The notes: generated by a model not told the origin, from the sequence alone. Counted from the first letter of the stretch, positions 46,646 to 56,267 are shown. The stretch is DNA of 64,000 nt from Hamadaea sp. (GCF_013362815.1 NZ_JABFVK010000035.1:1-64000), one strand, 5' to 3'. A program made the numbers and translations.

Positions 46646-47713
46646 CTACGTCGGCATAGGTGCGAGTGTGCTGAGTTTGAGCAGGCCGTCGCGTAGCCAG
46701 AGGGCGGACTTCCAGCGCGTGAGGTTCTGCGCCCGCATGGCGGTGGTAGCGATGCGCTGACTCGGTCGCCGGCGCGCGTGGTCGTACGCGGCCAGGCCCT
46801 CGGCGACGTTGCGAGCGTCACGCAGGCAGTCGGCCAGGGCGACGGCGTCGATGATCGCCTCGCAGGCGCCTCGGCCGAGGTCGGGTGTCATCGCGTGAGC
46901 GGCGTCGCCGAGCAGCGCGATGTTGTCCCGCACGTAGGTCGGCAAGGTGGGGGTGACATAGAGGTCATGCCGCAGAATCCCGTCCTCGGTGATCGCGTCG
47001 AGGACCTCGCGCATCGGGCCGTGCCAGCCGCCGAACATCTCGTGGAGCCGGACGAGTTCCCGGCCAGGGCGGAAGTCCCGCTCGGGGGCCAGGCTGGCGC
47101 CGTACCAGTTGGTGCGTCCGCCTTCCTGCGGGCCGCAGCCGAACTTCCGTCCGCCGCTTCCCCACGTCTCGGTCATTCCATCGATGGGATGGTCGTCCAG
47201 CCAGCCCCGCCAGGCGGTCATCCCCGTATAGCGGGCGCGGTACTGCTCGCCGAACAACTGCGTACGCGTGCGGCTGAAGATCCCGTCGGCGGCAACGACG
47301 ACATCGTGCCCGGAGGTCAGCCGGTCGACGTCATCCACCGGTTGTTGGAATCGCAGCACCTGTGGCGGGGTCGCTTTGTGTATCAGCTCGAGCAGCGCCG
47401 GGCGTGACAGGCTGTACACAGTGTCGCCGGCTCGCTGGGTGAGCTTCGCCATGTTGATGCTCGCGATGAGGCTGCCATCCGAACGGCGGAACTGGGCAGT
47501 CTCCGCGGTGCTGCCCAAGCTGCGTACGCCCGCGCCGACGCCGATCCGATCGAGTGCCCGGGTCGCTGACGGCCACATGCCCAGGGCCGTTCCCGCTCCA
47601 GACATCCCCGGCTCGCGCTCGAAGAGCGTCACGTCCCAGCCGTCGGCGTGCAAGGCGCTCGCCAAGGTGAGCCCGCCGATACCGCCCCCGATGATTGCCG
47701 CTGAACCACGCAT
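46646..47713 (-). CDS. FAD-dependent aromatic-type monooxygenase
   Basis: 355 aa. FAD-binding GxGxxG in IIGGGIGGLTLASAL at 6-20, mid DG motif VVAADGIFSRTR, and the flavin GD motif LLGDAAHAMTPDLGRGACEAIIDAV at about 268. This is the PHBH-like group A flavin hydroxylase fold. It uses NAD(P)H and oxygen on aromatic or quinone substrates, here unknown. It is divergent from a TetR gene with a shared palindromic operator, so it is likely induced by its substrate or a drug. Confidence 0.92.
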   Translation of the reverse strand: MRGSAAIIGGGIGGLTLASALHADGWDVTLFEREPGMSGAGTALGMWPSATRALDRIGVGAGVRSLGSTAETAQFRRSDGSLIASINMAKLTQRAGDTVYSLSRPALLELIHKATPPQVLRFQQPVDDVDRLTSGHDVVVAADGIFSRTRTQLFGEQYRARYTGMTAWRGWLDDHPIDGMTETWGSGGRKFGCGPQEGGRTNWYGASLAPERDFRPGRELVRLHEMFGGWHGPMREVLDAITEDGILRHDLYVTPTLPTYVRDNIALLGDAAHAMTPDLGRGACEAIIDAVALADCLRDARNVAEGLAAYDHARRRPSQRIATTAMRAQNLTRWKSALWLRDGLLKLSTLAPMPT

Positions 47714-47724
47714 GTGTTCAACCT

Positions 47725-47738
47725 ACTACATATGTAGT
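47725..47738. promoter_or_regulatory. 14-bp perfect palindrome, TetR operator candidate
   Basis: ACTACATATGTAGT lies between the divergent monooxygenase (start 47713) and TetR (start 47768) genes. A related half, TGTAGTATAC, occurs at 47754-47763 just before the TetR start. The position over both promoters is what a TetR repressor of both genes would need. Confidence 0.7.
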
Positions 47739-47767
47739 GGATGGCACAACGCCTGTAGTATACGTGC

Positions 47768-48322
47768 GTGATCTCCCGCCGCGATCAGATACTGGATGCC
47801 GCCGTGCGGGTGCTCGGTGCGCAGGGCGTCCGGGCGTTCACGCATCGCGCGGTGGATGCGGAGGCTGGTGCGCCGGCCGGCACCACCTCGAACTACTTCC
47901 GCACCCGCGACGCGCTGATCGACGGCGTTGTCGAGAGATTCGCCCTGGTCGAGCGCCTGGCCTGGGAGGACATCGCGCAACAACTGCGGCCTGGTTCACC
48001 CGGCGAACTCGCTACCGCCATCGCCGCCTACGCCCAGGACGCGACCGGACCGCACCGCGTTCTCACCCTGGCGCGTTATGCGATCTTCATGGAAGCTGCC
48101 CTGCAGCCGCGCCTTCAGCAAACGCTCGCAGCGACGGCCGCCCATGTACGCGTCTGGATGGGCACCTGGGTCGCGGGTGTGGGCGTCCCGGATCCGGACT
48201 ACGCGGTCGGGGTGCTGATGAACCACATGGACGGCATGATGCTGCACCAGCTCGCGTTCCCGGACCCGGACTTCGACCCGGGGCCCATGCTCAAGCGCGT
48301 GATCGACGGATTGCTCCGTTAG
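47768..48322 (+). CDS. TetR/AcrR-family regulator
   Basis: 184 aa, GTG start. N-terminal HTH about 5-50 (RRDQILDAAVRVLGAQGVRAFTHRAV; SNYFRTRDALIDGVV). The C-terminal ligand domain is helical (LATAIAAYAQDATG; VLTLARYAIFMEA). It is divergent from the FAD monooxygenase, which it very likely represses through the palindrome between them. Confidence 0.92.
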   Translation: MISRRDQILDAAVRVLGAQGVRAFTHRAVDAEAGAPAGTTSNYFRTRDALIDGVVERFALVERLAWEDIAQQLRPGSPGELATAIAAYAQDATGPHRVLTLARYAIFMEAALQPRLQQTLAATAAHVRVWMGTWVAGVGVPDPDYAVGVLMNHMDGMMLHQLAFPDPDFDPGPMLKRVIDGLLR

Positions 48323-48368
48323 ACACTTGACCTGTGCGGGTGGGTCTCCGGCATGGCAGACTCGAAGT

Positions 48369-48815
48369 GTGGCCGCACAGGACGAATCCTGGCGCTTAGA
48401 AGCCGACGACGAATGGCTGGCACGCCATCAGTCTCGGGCGATGGCCAACGTCCGGCGGCGCTTCAGTCGCATCCTGATCGCCGGCGATGCCGTCAGCAAC
48501 GCCGAACTCGGCCCGTTCGGCGGGGCACCACGTAACCCGAGTCTGCGCACAGCGCCCGCGCGCTACGCGGTGATCCGGCACGTCGTCGCGGTGTACGCGT
48601 ACACGTCGATCCGTCTGATGCTCGAGTACTGCCAGCGCTGCGGGCGGCCCATGCAAGAGGCGCACCATGTGGCGACGGTGCGAGCCGACGGCGTACGCCT
48701 GTCGCTCGGCGCGGTTCGTGCGTGCCGAAGCTGTGACACCGAGTCGTGGCTGTTTCGCTCCCACATGCCGGCCGTCGCCAAGGCGCGACGTGCGGCGGCC
48801 AAGACCGTGCTCTGA
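48369..48815 (+). CDS. Hypothetical protein with Cys4 zinc-ribbon-like motif
   Basis: 148 aa from a GTG at 48369. The N-terminal half is charged and helical (DEWLARHQSRAMANVRRRFS). The second half holds a CQRCGRPMQEAHH motif and a CRSCDTE motif 25 residues later, likely one zinc site. Family not recognised. It follows the TetR gene on the same strand after 46 bp, but no functional tie is evident. Confidence 0.65.
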   Translation: MAAQDESWRLEADDEWLARHQSRAMANVRRRFSRILIAGDAVSNAELGPFGGAPRNPSLRTAPARYAVIRHVVAVYAYTSIRLMLEYCQRCGRPMQEAHHVATVRADGVRLSLGAVRACRSCDTESWLFRSHMPAVAKARRAAAKTVL

Positions 48816-48969
48816 CCGATACCGCTCCTAGGTAAGACCGTTCCGTGGATCATCGATCAGGAACAGCACTCCTGGCACACCCCAGATCACCCACATCGCG
48901 CCGTCGTGCCCGGGCCGTCCACGTCGACTTCGGGACCGTCCGCCGCGAGGCTCCGACGTGGGGGATGCT

Positions 48970-49815
48970 GTGGGCGTGGAGTACGTGTCCAGAGTGCCGC
49001 GACCGCCGCTGGACGGGCTGATCGACGACCTCTACTACCTGGAAGGCCCGCCGCCGTACGCTCGGCTGCTACTGCCGCCGATGCCCGGCGCACTTCTCAT
49101 CGTCAACCTCGGGGAGCCGTTTCTCATCCGCGCCGGCGCCGAGATCGAGACGGCCGAGTACGCCGACGGCTGCGTGATCACCACGCCTACGCGTGCGTTC
49201 GAATTCGGCTACCCACCCCGGACCCGATCCGTCGGTGCGCACGTCAAGCCGTGGGGGCTCGCGCCGTTCCTGCCGATGCCCGCGGTCGAGCTGTGCGACC
49301 GGCCCGTGACGGTCGAGCAGGTATGGGGCCGGGCTGCAGTTGCCGAGCTACGAGATCGGCTGGCCGCCACGGACGGACCGCACGAGATGCTGACGCTGTT
49401 CGAGAACGAACTGCTGCGGCGACTGTGCGAGACGGCCGGCCTGGGGTTGGTCCGCCACACGAGCAGCGTCATCGCGGCGACGAGCGGCGCGGTGGCGATC
49501 GGCGACCTGACCGCGGCAGCTGGCGTCAGCAGTACTCATCTGGCCCAGCGGTTCAAGGAGCACATCGGCGTCACGCCGAAGCGACTCGCCCGGACTCAGC
49601 GCTTCGCCGCCACCATGCTGGCGCTCGACTTCACCGAATCGATCGACTGGGGCGGCGTCGCCGCCGGCGCGGGCTACTTCGATCAGGCCCACTTCGGCCA
49701 CGAGTTCCGGGCGTTCACCGGGCTCACGCCGACCCGGTACGCCGAAGTCCGGCGACGGTTCCTGAGCGAACATCCCGGACACGCGTTGGACGGCTGGTCG
49801 TTGCCGGCAGATTGA
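48970..49815 (+). CDS. AraC-family transcriptional regulator
   Basis: 281 aa from a GTG at 48970 (GGGGGAT upstream); GTG at 48958 is also possible. N-terminal half is a cupin-like sensor (PPLDGLIDDLYYLEGPPPY; GALLIVNLGEPF). C-terminal AraC HTH about 180-265 (IGDLTAAAGVSSTHLAQRFKEH, then GYFDQAHFGHEFRAFTGLTPTRY). It lies 64 bp before a DHFR-family gene on the same strand. Confidence 0.9.
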   Translation: MGVEYVSRVPRPPLDGLIDDLYYLEGPPPYARLLLPPMPGALLIVNLGEPFLIRAGAEIETAEYADGCVITTPTRAFEFGYPPRTRSVGAHVKPWGLAPFLPMPAVELCDRPVTVEQVWGRAAVAELRDRLAATDGPHEMLTLFENELLRRLCETAGLGLVRHTSSVIAATSGAVAIGDLTAAAGVSSTHLAQRFKEHIGVTPKRLARTQRFAATMLALDFTESIDWGGVAAGAGYFDQAHFGHEFRAFTGLTPTRYAEVRRRFLSEHPGHALDGWSLPAD

Positions 49816-49879
49816 TTTTCTACAAGAACGCCAGCTCACGGCACGCTAGCTTGGGGACAACCCGAGTAAGGAGAGTTCC

Positions 49880-50461
49880 GTGGGCAAGGTGGTCATGTAC
49901 AGCTCGGTGTCGGTCGACGGGTTCATCGCGGACGACAACGATCAGCCCGGACCGCTGTTCGACTGGCTGTCCAGCGGCGACGTCCCGCTGGACGAGAGCG
50001 GCGTACTCAAAGTGTCGCAGACGTCCTACGACTACACCCGGGCGTACTGGGACCAGATCGGGGTGACGGTCGCCGGTCGCCGCGTCTTCGACCTGACGGA
50101 CGGCTGGGATGGCAAGCCTCCAAGCGGGATCGACAACGTGGTCGTCGTGACGCACCGGCCGGCCCCCGAGGGCTGGGATCCCGAAGCGCCGTTCCACTTC
50201 GTCGACGGTGTCGAGGCAGCGATGGCCAAGGCGCAGAAGCTTGCGGGTGACCGCGTAGTCGAAGTCGCCGCTGGGGACGTCGGTGGCCAGATGCTCGCCG
50301 CCGGTCTGATCGACGAGGTACGCATGGACGTCGCGCCCGTCGTGTTCGGGTCCGGCAAGCGCTACTTCGGGTCGGTCGACGCTCAGCACCTGCTGGCGGA
50401 TCCGGATGTCGTGATTCAGGGCAACCGGGTGCTTCACCTGCGTTTTCCGGTTCGCCGCTGA
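49880..50461 (+). CDS. Dihydrofolate reductase/RibD C-terminal family protein
   Basis: 193 aa, GTG with AAGGAGAG upstream. The fold signatures are MYSSVSVDGFIADDN, TVAGRRVFDLTDGW, VVVTHRPAPEGW, AAGDVGGQMLAAGLIDEVRMD and PVVFGSGKRYFG. Members are NADPH-dependent reductases of unknown substrate, often stress-linked and next to regulators. The AraC gene upstream may control it. Confidence 0.9.
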   Translation: MGKVVMYSSVSVDGFIADDNDQPGPLFDWLSSGDVPLDESGVLKVSQTSYDYTRAYWDQIGVTVAGRRVFDLTDGWDGKPPSGIDNVVVVTHRPAPEGWDPEAPFHFVDGVEAAMAKAQKLAGDRVVEVAAGDVGGQMLAAGLIDEVRMDVAPVVFGSGKRYFGSVDAQHLLADPDVVIQGNRVLHLRFPVRR

Positions 50462-50552
50462 AAGCGGGCGCTTACCCGGAGATGGCCAGTCGACCGGCCA
50501 TCTGCCGTGAATGCCGGGGCTGCGATGATCAAGTGAATCGGGCTTGCGGCGA

Positions 50553-51359
50553 TCAGCGCAGTGCGGCGATCAGCTCCGGCAGTGGCTCGATGACGAGGAA
50601 CGTGCCGCCGGTCGGGTCGGCGATGTACGCGGCCGTGCCGATGTCGGCGTCCACCGGTCCGGCCAGCACCCGCCCGCCCAGCTCGGACGTACGCTTCACG
50701 ACCTCGACGCAGTCGCCGACCTGGAGGATCGTGCGCCAGTGGGGTGGCGTACCCGGCGGGTAGTGGCCGCCGTTCATCATGCTGATGCCGCCGACGACCC
50801 GGTTCGCCGAGATCCACTCGTAGTATTCGTGGGCCTCGGTGGCGGTTCCGATCCGCTTGGTCCAGCCGAACACCGTGCCGTAGAACGCGGACGTCGCATC
50901 CATGTCACGAGTGACCACCTCACTCCAGGTCACCGCGCCGGGTTCGTCGACGACCTCGGCTCCGGCGAACGCAGCCCCGGGGATCGTTCCGTGTTGCCAG
51001 ACGCCGACGACTGCGCCAAGCGGGTCGGTGAAGACGGCAGACCGGCCTCGTGGACCCCATTCGGTCGTCGGCCCGAGGGCGCTGCCGCCGGCGTCGAGTA
51101 TCTGCTGAGCGGTGGCGTCGATGTCGTCGGTGGAGATGTGCGTCAACCAACCCGGCCGCTGGTCCGGCGTACCGGAGTCGGCCGGGATCTCGGCGAGACC
51201 CGCCACGGCGAGATCGCGAAGCAGGAAGACGGTGGCGCCGTTCTTGGCCGCTGCCGTCCAGCCGAAGAGGCCCGCGTAGAACTCCGCGGTGGCGGCGGCG
51301 TTCGGGCTGTAGTGCACTGCCCAACACGGTGTTGCCGGGGCATAGCCTCGTACTCGCAC
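50553..51359 (-). CDS. Two-domain VOC-family protein
   Basis: 268 aa from the GTG at 51359 (AGAGAGG upstream). Two VOC domains in tandem: about 5-125 (CWAVHYSPNAAATAEFYAGLF; FTDPLGAVVGVWQ) and about 135-262 (WSEVVTRDMDATSAFYGTVF; IADPTGGTFLVIEP). Such tandem proteins are called hydroxylase-like or bleomycin-resistance-like. The substrate is unknown. Confidence 0.88.
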   Translation of the reverse strand: MRVRGYAPATPCWAVHYSPNAAATAEFYAGLFGWTAAAKNGATVFLLRDLAVAGLAEIPADSGTPDQRPGWLTHISTDDIDATAQQILDAGGSALGPTTEWGPRGRSAVFTDPLGAVVGVWQHGTIPGAAFAGAEVVDEPGAVTWSEVVTRDMDATSAFYGTVFGWTKRIGTATEAHEYYEWISANRVVGGISMMNGGHYPPGTPPHWRTILQVGDCVEVVKRTSELGGRVLAGPVDADIGTAAYIADPTGGTFLVIEPLPELIAALR

Positions 51360-51567
51360 CTGGTGTTCCTCTCTCAGCTCGACGCGCCTAGGACAGTCAC
51401 CATAGGACAGCCGAGCGTCGCGTTGATCAACCGTAGAGTCAAACGCCCGCGCGATGCGGCCGAGGTGATGTGGACTCCCGATCGAGCTGGACGGTGCGTT
51501 CCATGTCCACACTGGATGGTGTATGGCCGGGCTGGCGTCCGCCGGGCGGGGCCGCTACGGTGCCCGC

Positions 51568-52068
51568 GTGGGTATCTACCTGGTCGACATCGGCCCCGAC
51601 AGCTGGGCCAAGGACGAGATCACCTTCGGCATCCGCTCGCTGCTCGATCGTGCCCTCGGCGAGCGGGGACTCGAACCTTATCCCGGGCCGGACCATGAGT
51701 CGGCGCCGGCGGAGAGCTTCGAGGAGAAGATCGCGCCGGATCTGGACGGTTTCACGGAGTTGTGCGCCGAACACGGAGCTGACGAGGTGCTCGACGCGGC
51801 GTTGTTCGTCCCGGTGCTGTTCGACGGCGTGATCACCCTGCCAGTCGGCAACGCGTACGACGAGGAGAGCACTCGGGTTCTGAGTTCACAACGGCTGCGA
51901 GACCTGGTCGCGCCGATGGCGTACCAGATCGGCTTGCCTGTGGAACTGGCGCGCGGCCCGCTCGCGCTCAGCACGAGTATCGAGGACCCGGTCGCCTTCT
52001 ACGTCGCGGTTTATCGGCAGGCCGCCGAGTTCTCGCTGCGCCACGGCTGTCCGATGGGCTACATCTAG
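51568..52068 (+). CDS. Hypothetical protein
   Basis: 166 aa from a GTG at 51568. It is acidic and soluble: GIYLVDIGPDSWAKDEITFG, an EKIAPDLDGFTELCAEHG helix, a VLFDGVITLPVGNAYDEES strand pair, and a final CPMGYI. The even composition supports a real single-domain protein. Family not recognised. It precedes another single gene on the same strand. Confidence 0.7.
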   Translation: MGIYLVDIGPDSWAKDEITFGIRSLLDRALGERGLEPYPGPDHESAPAESFEEKIAPDLDGFTELCAEHGADEVLDAALFVPVLFDGVITLPVGNAYDEESTRVLSSQRLRDLVAPMAYQIGLPVELARGPLALSTSIEDPVAFYVAVYRQAAEFSLRHGCPMGYI

Positions 52069-52140
52069 ATCTCTTCGCGCCGGCGACGACGGGCGGTGAT
52101 GCCAGCCGGTACGCTCGCCGCTCAAGAAGGGGCGAAGACC

Positions 52141-52500
52141 ATGACGGACACGATGACCTTGTGGCGGCCGACCGGTCCGCAGGAGCTGGAGCTTGTACGC
52201 GCCTCCGGCTGGACGGCATGGCCGCCTAGGCTGCCCGACCAGCCCATTTTCTATCCGGTCCTCAACGAGCAGTATGCGATCATGATCGCCCGGGACTGGA
52301 ACGTGCCCGCCTCGGGCGTCGGCTACGTCACGCGCTTCGAGGTGGAACGGGAGTTCGCCGCGCGCTACCCGGTCCGGCAGGCCGGCGGCCGCGACATTCT
52401 CGAGCTGTGGGTGCCTGCCGAGGAACTCGACGAGTTCAATCGGCATATCGTGGGGCCGATCGAGGTCGTCTACGAGTTTCGGCCGGACGGTGAGGAATAG
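52141..52500 (+). CDS. Small conserved protein (family auto-named ADP-ribosylation/crystallin J1)
   Basis: 119 aa from the ATG at 52141. Sequence pattern MTLWRPTGPQELELVRASGW, WPPRLPDQPIFYPVLNEQYA, and ARDWNVPASGVGYVTRFEV is, from memory, a widespread bacterial family that databases label ADP-ribosylation/crystallin J1. That name is not backed by function. The protein is soluble and stands alone. Confidence 0.8.
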   Translation: MTDTMTLWRPTGPQELELVRASGWTAWPPRLPDQPIFYPVLNEQYAIMIARDWNVPASGVGYVTRFEVEREFAARYPVRQAGGRDILELWVPAEELDEFNRHIVGPIEVVYEFRPDGEE

Positions 52501-52512
52501 CGTTCCGGATCT

Positions 52513-53478
52513 CTACTGCATTGCGGTGGCGACGGGGTGATCGAACGAGGCGGGGCAGCGGAAGACGTATAGGGCGTAGCCTCGGCCGATCACGACGTCG
52601 GTCGGTCCGGGTGAGGCTTGGCTGGTCTCCTCGACCGGCCGCCAGCTGCTGGTGTCTCCGCCCTGCCATTCACCGGAGTCCGCTGTGAACAGCAGCGTCA
52701 TGGTGGTGCCGCAATCGGCGCAGTTCATCGGGTACGGGTCGGTGAGCGACCAGTTGGCGTACCCGCCGACCTTCCAGCCTGGGGCCAGCGAGAGGTCGTA
52801 CTGGTAACCAGACCCGTCGTGCTTCTGCTCCCAGGCTCTGATGCGGGACTTGAGGTCGTCGGGCAGGAGGCCGGCGTACGGGAACTCGCGGATCTGCTCG
52901 GGATGCACCACGCACGGCGTCGGGAAGTAGTCGTCGTTCACTACTGGCGGCTCGGGCGCTGCATCGAGCAGTCGGCCGATTTCATCGCTGCGCCGCCAGT
53001 ACACCCGCACGCTCGGGTTGTAGCCGAGCTCTGGATGGTCGAGCGGGCACCACAACACTTGCAGCACGTCGGCGTCGTCGGGGCCGGCGAAGTCGGGAGT
53101 GTCTCGCCGGTAGAGCTGTGCCACCGGAATCAGCGGGATGGGTTGCTCGACGAGGCTTTCGGGTTCGGAGTAGTCGTAGTCCGGCACCTGCGCTTTGTCG
53201 TCCTCGGTCAGGTCGTCGAAGTCGCCGGACGCGTAGACGGCCCGCATGTGGCGCACCGTCTGCGGGGTCAGCAGCCGGTTGACGTAGTGGTCGCCGCCGT
53301 CTTCGCATACCGGCCACGGCTCGTCGGCCGGCCAGAGCAGGGGTCCGGCGATCGAGCTGTCGCCGACCGCCGGTGCGCCGGGCCGTGGATGCAGCCGGGT
53401 CGCCGTCGTCGCGTACGCCGTGAGCTCCGGAAACGCGTCGGCGATGTCGAGCGGTCGGGGTGGAGTCGTCCGAGTCAT
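52513..53478 (-). CDS. Hypothetical protein with zinc-type cysteines, DUF1963-like
   Basis: 321 aa, ATG at 53478. Segments IAGPLLWPADEPWPVCE, LIPVAQLYRRDTPDF, VLQVLWCPLDHP and GWKVGGYANW recall the DUF1963/YwqG pattern of beta-rich proteins. The C-terminal MNCADCGTTM and FRCP cysteines may hold a metal. No signal peptide. It converges on the small gene at 52141. Confidence 0.7.
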   Translation of the reverse strand: MTRTTPPRPLDIADAFPELTAYATTATRLHPRPGAPAVGDSSIAGPLLWPADEPWPVCEDGGDHYVNRLLTPQTVRHMRAVYASGDFDDLTEDDKAQVPDYDYSEPESLVEQPIPLIPVAQLYRRDTPDFAGPDDADVLQVLWCPLDHPELGYNPSVRVYWRRSDEIGRLLDAAPEPPVVNDDYFPTPCVVHPEQIREFPYAGLLPDDLKSRIRAWEQKHDGSGYQYDLSLAPGWKVGGYANWSLTDPYPMNCADCGTTMTLLFTADSGEWQGGDTSSWRPVEETSQASPGPTDVVIGRGYALYVFRCPASFDHPVATAMQ

Positions 53479-53489
53479 GCCACAGAATG

Positions 53490-54140
53490 TCAGGATCCGG
53501 GGACGGAGTCGAACGTCGCCGGCACCGAGAGCCAGGTGGCCCGGCCGAACGGCCAGAAGAGCACGAAGGCGCGTCCGACCACCGCGTCGATCGGAATGGT
53601 CGCCTGCTGCAGGTCGTTGTGCGAGCGCCAGTTCTGCAGGGAGTCGGCGGACTCGTAGCGGTTGTCGCCCATCACCCACAGCCGACCGGCCGGGACGACG
53701 ATGTCGAAGGTCTCCGGCGCCGCCTGCTGACCGGTGTGGTCGGTGTTGGGCCGGATGTAGGGCTCGTCGAGCGAGCGCCCGTTGACCTGAATCCGGCCCT
53801 GCTGGTCGCAGCAGACGACATGATCCCCGGGTACGCCGATCACCCGCTTGATGAAGTCTTCCTCGCTCGGATTCGTCCGCCAGGACATCGGCGAGACGAA
53901 GACGATGATCTCCCCGCCCCGGGGGTCCCGGAAGTCGTAGACCAGTTTGTTGACGAGCACCCGATCGTCGATGTCGAGCGTGTGCTCCATCGACGGTGAG
54001 GGGATGTAGAACGTCTGCACGACGAACGTCCGCACCAGCAATGCGACCACGAGGGCCACCACCAGGAGTACGGGGAGTTCCTTCCAGAAGGATCGGCTGG
54101 ACTTGCGTACGCGGTCGGTGGTGGTCTGCTCGTCGATCAC
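53490..54140 (-). CDS. lepB: Signal peptidase I
   Basis: 216 aa from a GTG at 54140. One membrane helix about 20-42, then catalytic Ser in IPSPSMEHTL, Lys in EEDFIKRVIGVPGD, and the box E-like MGDNRYESADS. Domain order and length fit a Gram-positive S26A peptidase. It removes signal peptides from secreted proteins outside the membrane. It is not in the usual rplS/rnhB setting, so it is probably an extra copy. Confidence 0.93.
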   Translation of the reverse strand: MIDEQTTTDRVRKSSRSFWKELPVLLVVALVVALLVRTFVVQTFYIPSPSMEHTLDIDDRVLVNKLVYDFRDPRGGEIIVFVSPMSWRTNPSEEDFIKRVIGVPGDHVVCCDQQGRIQVNGRSLDEPYIRPNTDHTGQQAAPETFDIVVPAGRLWVMGDNRYESADSLQNWRSHNDLQQATIPIDAVVGRAFVLFWPFGRATWLSVPATFDSVPGS

Positions 54141-54226
54141 GATCGAAGCGTATGCGACCGAAGGCTTCCGCGTGGTCCGGATGATCTCCGGGAAGTGTCG
54201 GCCCGGTGCGGCATGATCCTCGTGTG

Positions 54227-56266
54227 ATGGACACTGCCGAGTTGCTCGCCGGAGTCGACGAGATCCGCTGGAGCCGGATGCGGCACGCATACGGCCCGGC
54301 TGTCGAGGTTCCCGGGCTGCTCCGGGGCCTGGCCGATGCCGACCCGGCGAACCGCGAGGCGGCGCTGGACGCGATGTACGGCGGGATCCACCACCAGGGT
54401 GACGTCTACTCCTGCACGATCGCGGCGATCCCGTTCCTGCTGCGGATCGCCGCCGACACCGGTCGGCCCGGCCGGGCGGAGGTGGTCGAACTCCTCGGGA
54501 GCATCGGGGGAGCAGACGATCCTCAGCCGCGCACCGGCCGGTACGCACAGGCGCGGGCGGCTGTCGCGGCGGCGTACTCGTTGTGGTCGACTTTGATCGA
54601 CGACGCGGATCCGCAGGTGCGCGCGGCCGTCACCACCGTCCTGCCGCTTGTGACCGAGCGGGCGGCCGAATCGGTGGAGTTGCTGCGGGCGCGGTTCGCG
54701 GTGGAGGAGTCCCAGCCGGTACGTATGGCGATCGTCGCGGGTGCGGCCGAGTTCGCCCGGCGAGGAGTCGCGACATCGGAGCTCGCCGGATGGCTCGATC
54801 ACCTGCTCAACCATGATCACGACAGGCAGGTGAGGCTGGCGGCGCTCGTCGGGACGGTATCGCTTCCCACGCAGCCCGGCCGCCCGGAAGTGGCTGTCGG
54901 AACGGCGTTGGAGCTGCTCGACGCCGTCTACACCGGCGGAACGGCGACCGCCGAACCGGCCGGGTTCAGCACCCGTACGCTCGTCGGTTCCCTCCGCGAG
55001 CTGCGTGAGTCCGCGGCGGCCGGCCGCCGAGCGCCCGAGGCAGAGCAGCTCGTACGCGACGTCAGTGACGGGTTCGCCGACCGGGTGGCCGACCGCGTCG
55101 AGCTGCTGTCCACATTGCTGGCTTCGCCGGACTGGGAGCGACGGATCGACGCGGTGTATCCGGCGAGCAATCTGATGACCGGCTGGCGTGGGTCGTTCGA
55201 GCGGATGGTCGCGCTGATCGGTGACTTGTTGGCGGACGAGAGTCGGGGCGTTGCCCGCCGGGCCGTGTACGCCCTTGGGGATCTGGGTGAGCTGGCCCGA
55301 CCGGCGGCCGACGCGTTGTTCGCGGGTCTTTCCCGGTCGCCGCGTTCGCTGGACGGCTCGGAGCCCACGGATCGGCTGCCGTGGGTCGTGGACTGGCCGA
55401 GTGACCGGCCGAGCGTCGGGCCGGCGTTGCGGTCGCTGGTGGAACTCCGGGATCCGAGGGCCTTGCCGATGCTGGAATGGGCGCTCGAACGGGCCGAGAT
55501 TCCGGGGGATGCCGGGTACCTGGTCGGCCGATACGGCGAATCGGCGGCCCAGCTGCTGCCGCTCCTTCGGCGACGCCTGCCCGAGCAGGACGACCGTCGC
55601 CGCGACAGCCTCGTCTACGGGATCGGCGCCCTCGGCCCGGTCGCCGCGGACGCCGTACCCGACCTTCTTGAGCTGCCGATGAACGGGGCGGCGATCTGGG
55701 CTCTCACGAGCATCGGGCCGGCTGCGGCTGCTGCGATGCCGAGACTTCGCGAGCAGGCCGCAGCCGCAGACCGGTCGACCGCCGTCGCGGCCGCCGACGC
55801 GCTGCACGCCATCGGAGGCGACACTTCCGGGGCGTTGGCGGTCTACGATCGCTTCCTCAACGGCGATCTCTACGATCAGCGCGCTGCCGCTGATGGCCTG
55901 GGGCGGCTGGGCCCGGCGGCGGAGGCGTACGCCCCGAAGCTCCGGAAGCTCTTGCGGCGCAAGGATTCCTATGGCTGGCTACGGCTGGGCGCGGCGAGGG
56001 CACTATGGCGGGTCAGCGGAGAAAGCGCCGCCACGCTGCCCGTGCTCGCCGAGGTCTGGCAGACCAACGCCCACACGCGTACGACGATCGTCCAGGTCTG
56101 GTCCGAGATAGGCCCGGTTGCCGCCGACGCCCGGCCGTTGATCCACGCCGAGCTTGCCCGGGTACGCCGACACAACGTCAGCGAGGGCGCCTACAGCTCG
56201 GGCCAGGTCCCCGAGGACGAAGCCCTGCTCGCCGCGTGCCACAGCGCACTGGCAGCGATTACATAG
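54227..56266 (+). CDS. HEAT-repeat protein
   Basis: 679 aa from the ATG at 54227, 86 bp from the divergent signal peptidase start. Nearly the whole length is helical repeats of HEAT/PBS-lyase type, such as ARRAVYALGDLGELARPAAD, DSLVYGIGALGPVAADAVP, AIWALTSIGPAAAAAMPRL and AADGLGRLGPAAEAYAPKL. These make a solenoid for protein binding. No enzyme motif or signal peptide is seen. Partner unknown. Confidence 0.85.
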   Translation: MDTAELLAGVDEIRWSRMRHAYGPAVEVPGLLRGLADADPANREAALDAMYGGIHHQGDVYSCTIAAIPFLLRIAADTGRPGRAEVVELLGSIGGADDPQPRTGRYAQARAAVAAAYSLWSTLIDDADPQVRAAVTTVLPLVTERAAESVELLRARFAVEESQPVRMAIVAGAAEFARRGVATSELAGWLDHLLNHDHDRQVRLAALVGTVSLPTQPGRPEVAVGTALELLDAVYTGGTATAEPAGFSTRTLVGSLRELRESAAAGRRAPEAEQLVRDVSDGFADRVADRVELLSTLLASPDWERRIDAVYPASNLMTGWRGSFERMVALIGDLLADESRGVARRAVYALGDLGELARPAADALFAGLSRSPRSLDGSEPTDRLPWVVDWPSDRPSVGPALRSLVELRDPRALPMLEWALERAEIPGDAGYLVGRYGESAAQLLPLLRRRLPEQDDRRRDSLVYGIGALGPVAADAVPDLLELPMNGAAIWALTSIGPAAAAAMPRLREQAAAADRSTAVAAADALHAIGGDTSGALAVYDRFLNGDLYDQRAAADGLGRLGPAAEAYAPKLRKLLRRKDSYGWLRLGAARALWRVSGESAATLPVLAEVWQTNAHTRTTIVQVWSEIGPVAADARPLIHAELARVRRHNVSEGAYSSGQVPEDEALLAACHSALAAIT

Positions 56267-56267
56267 C

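Noticed and set aside
48829-48897. A 22-codon hydrophobic minus-strand frame
   Set aside because: Very short, no ribosome site and no context; not supported as a gene.
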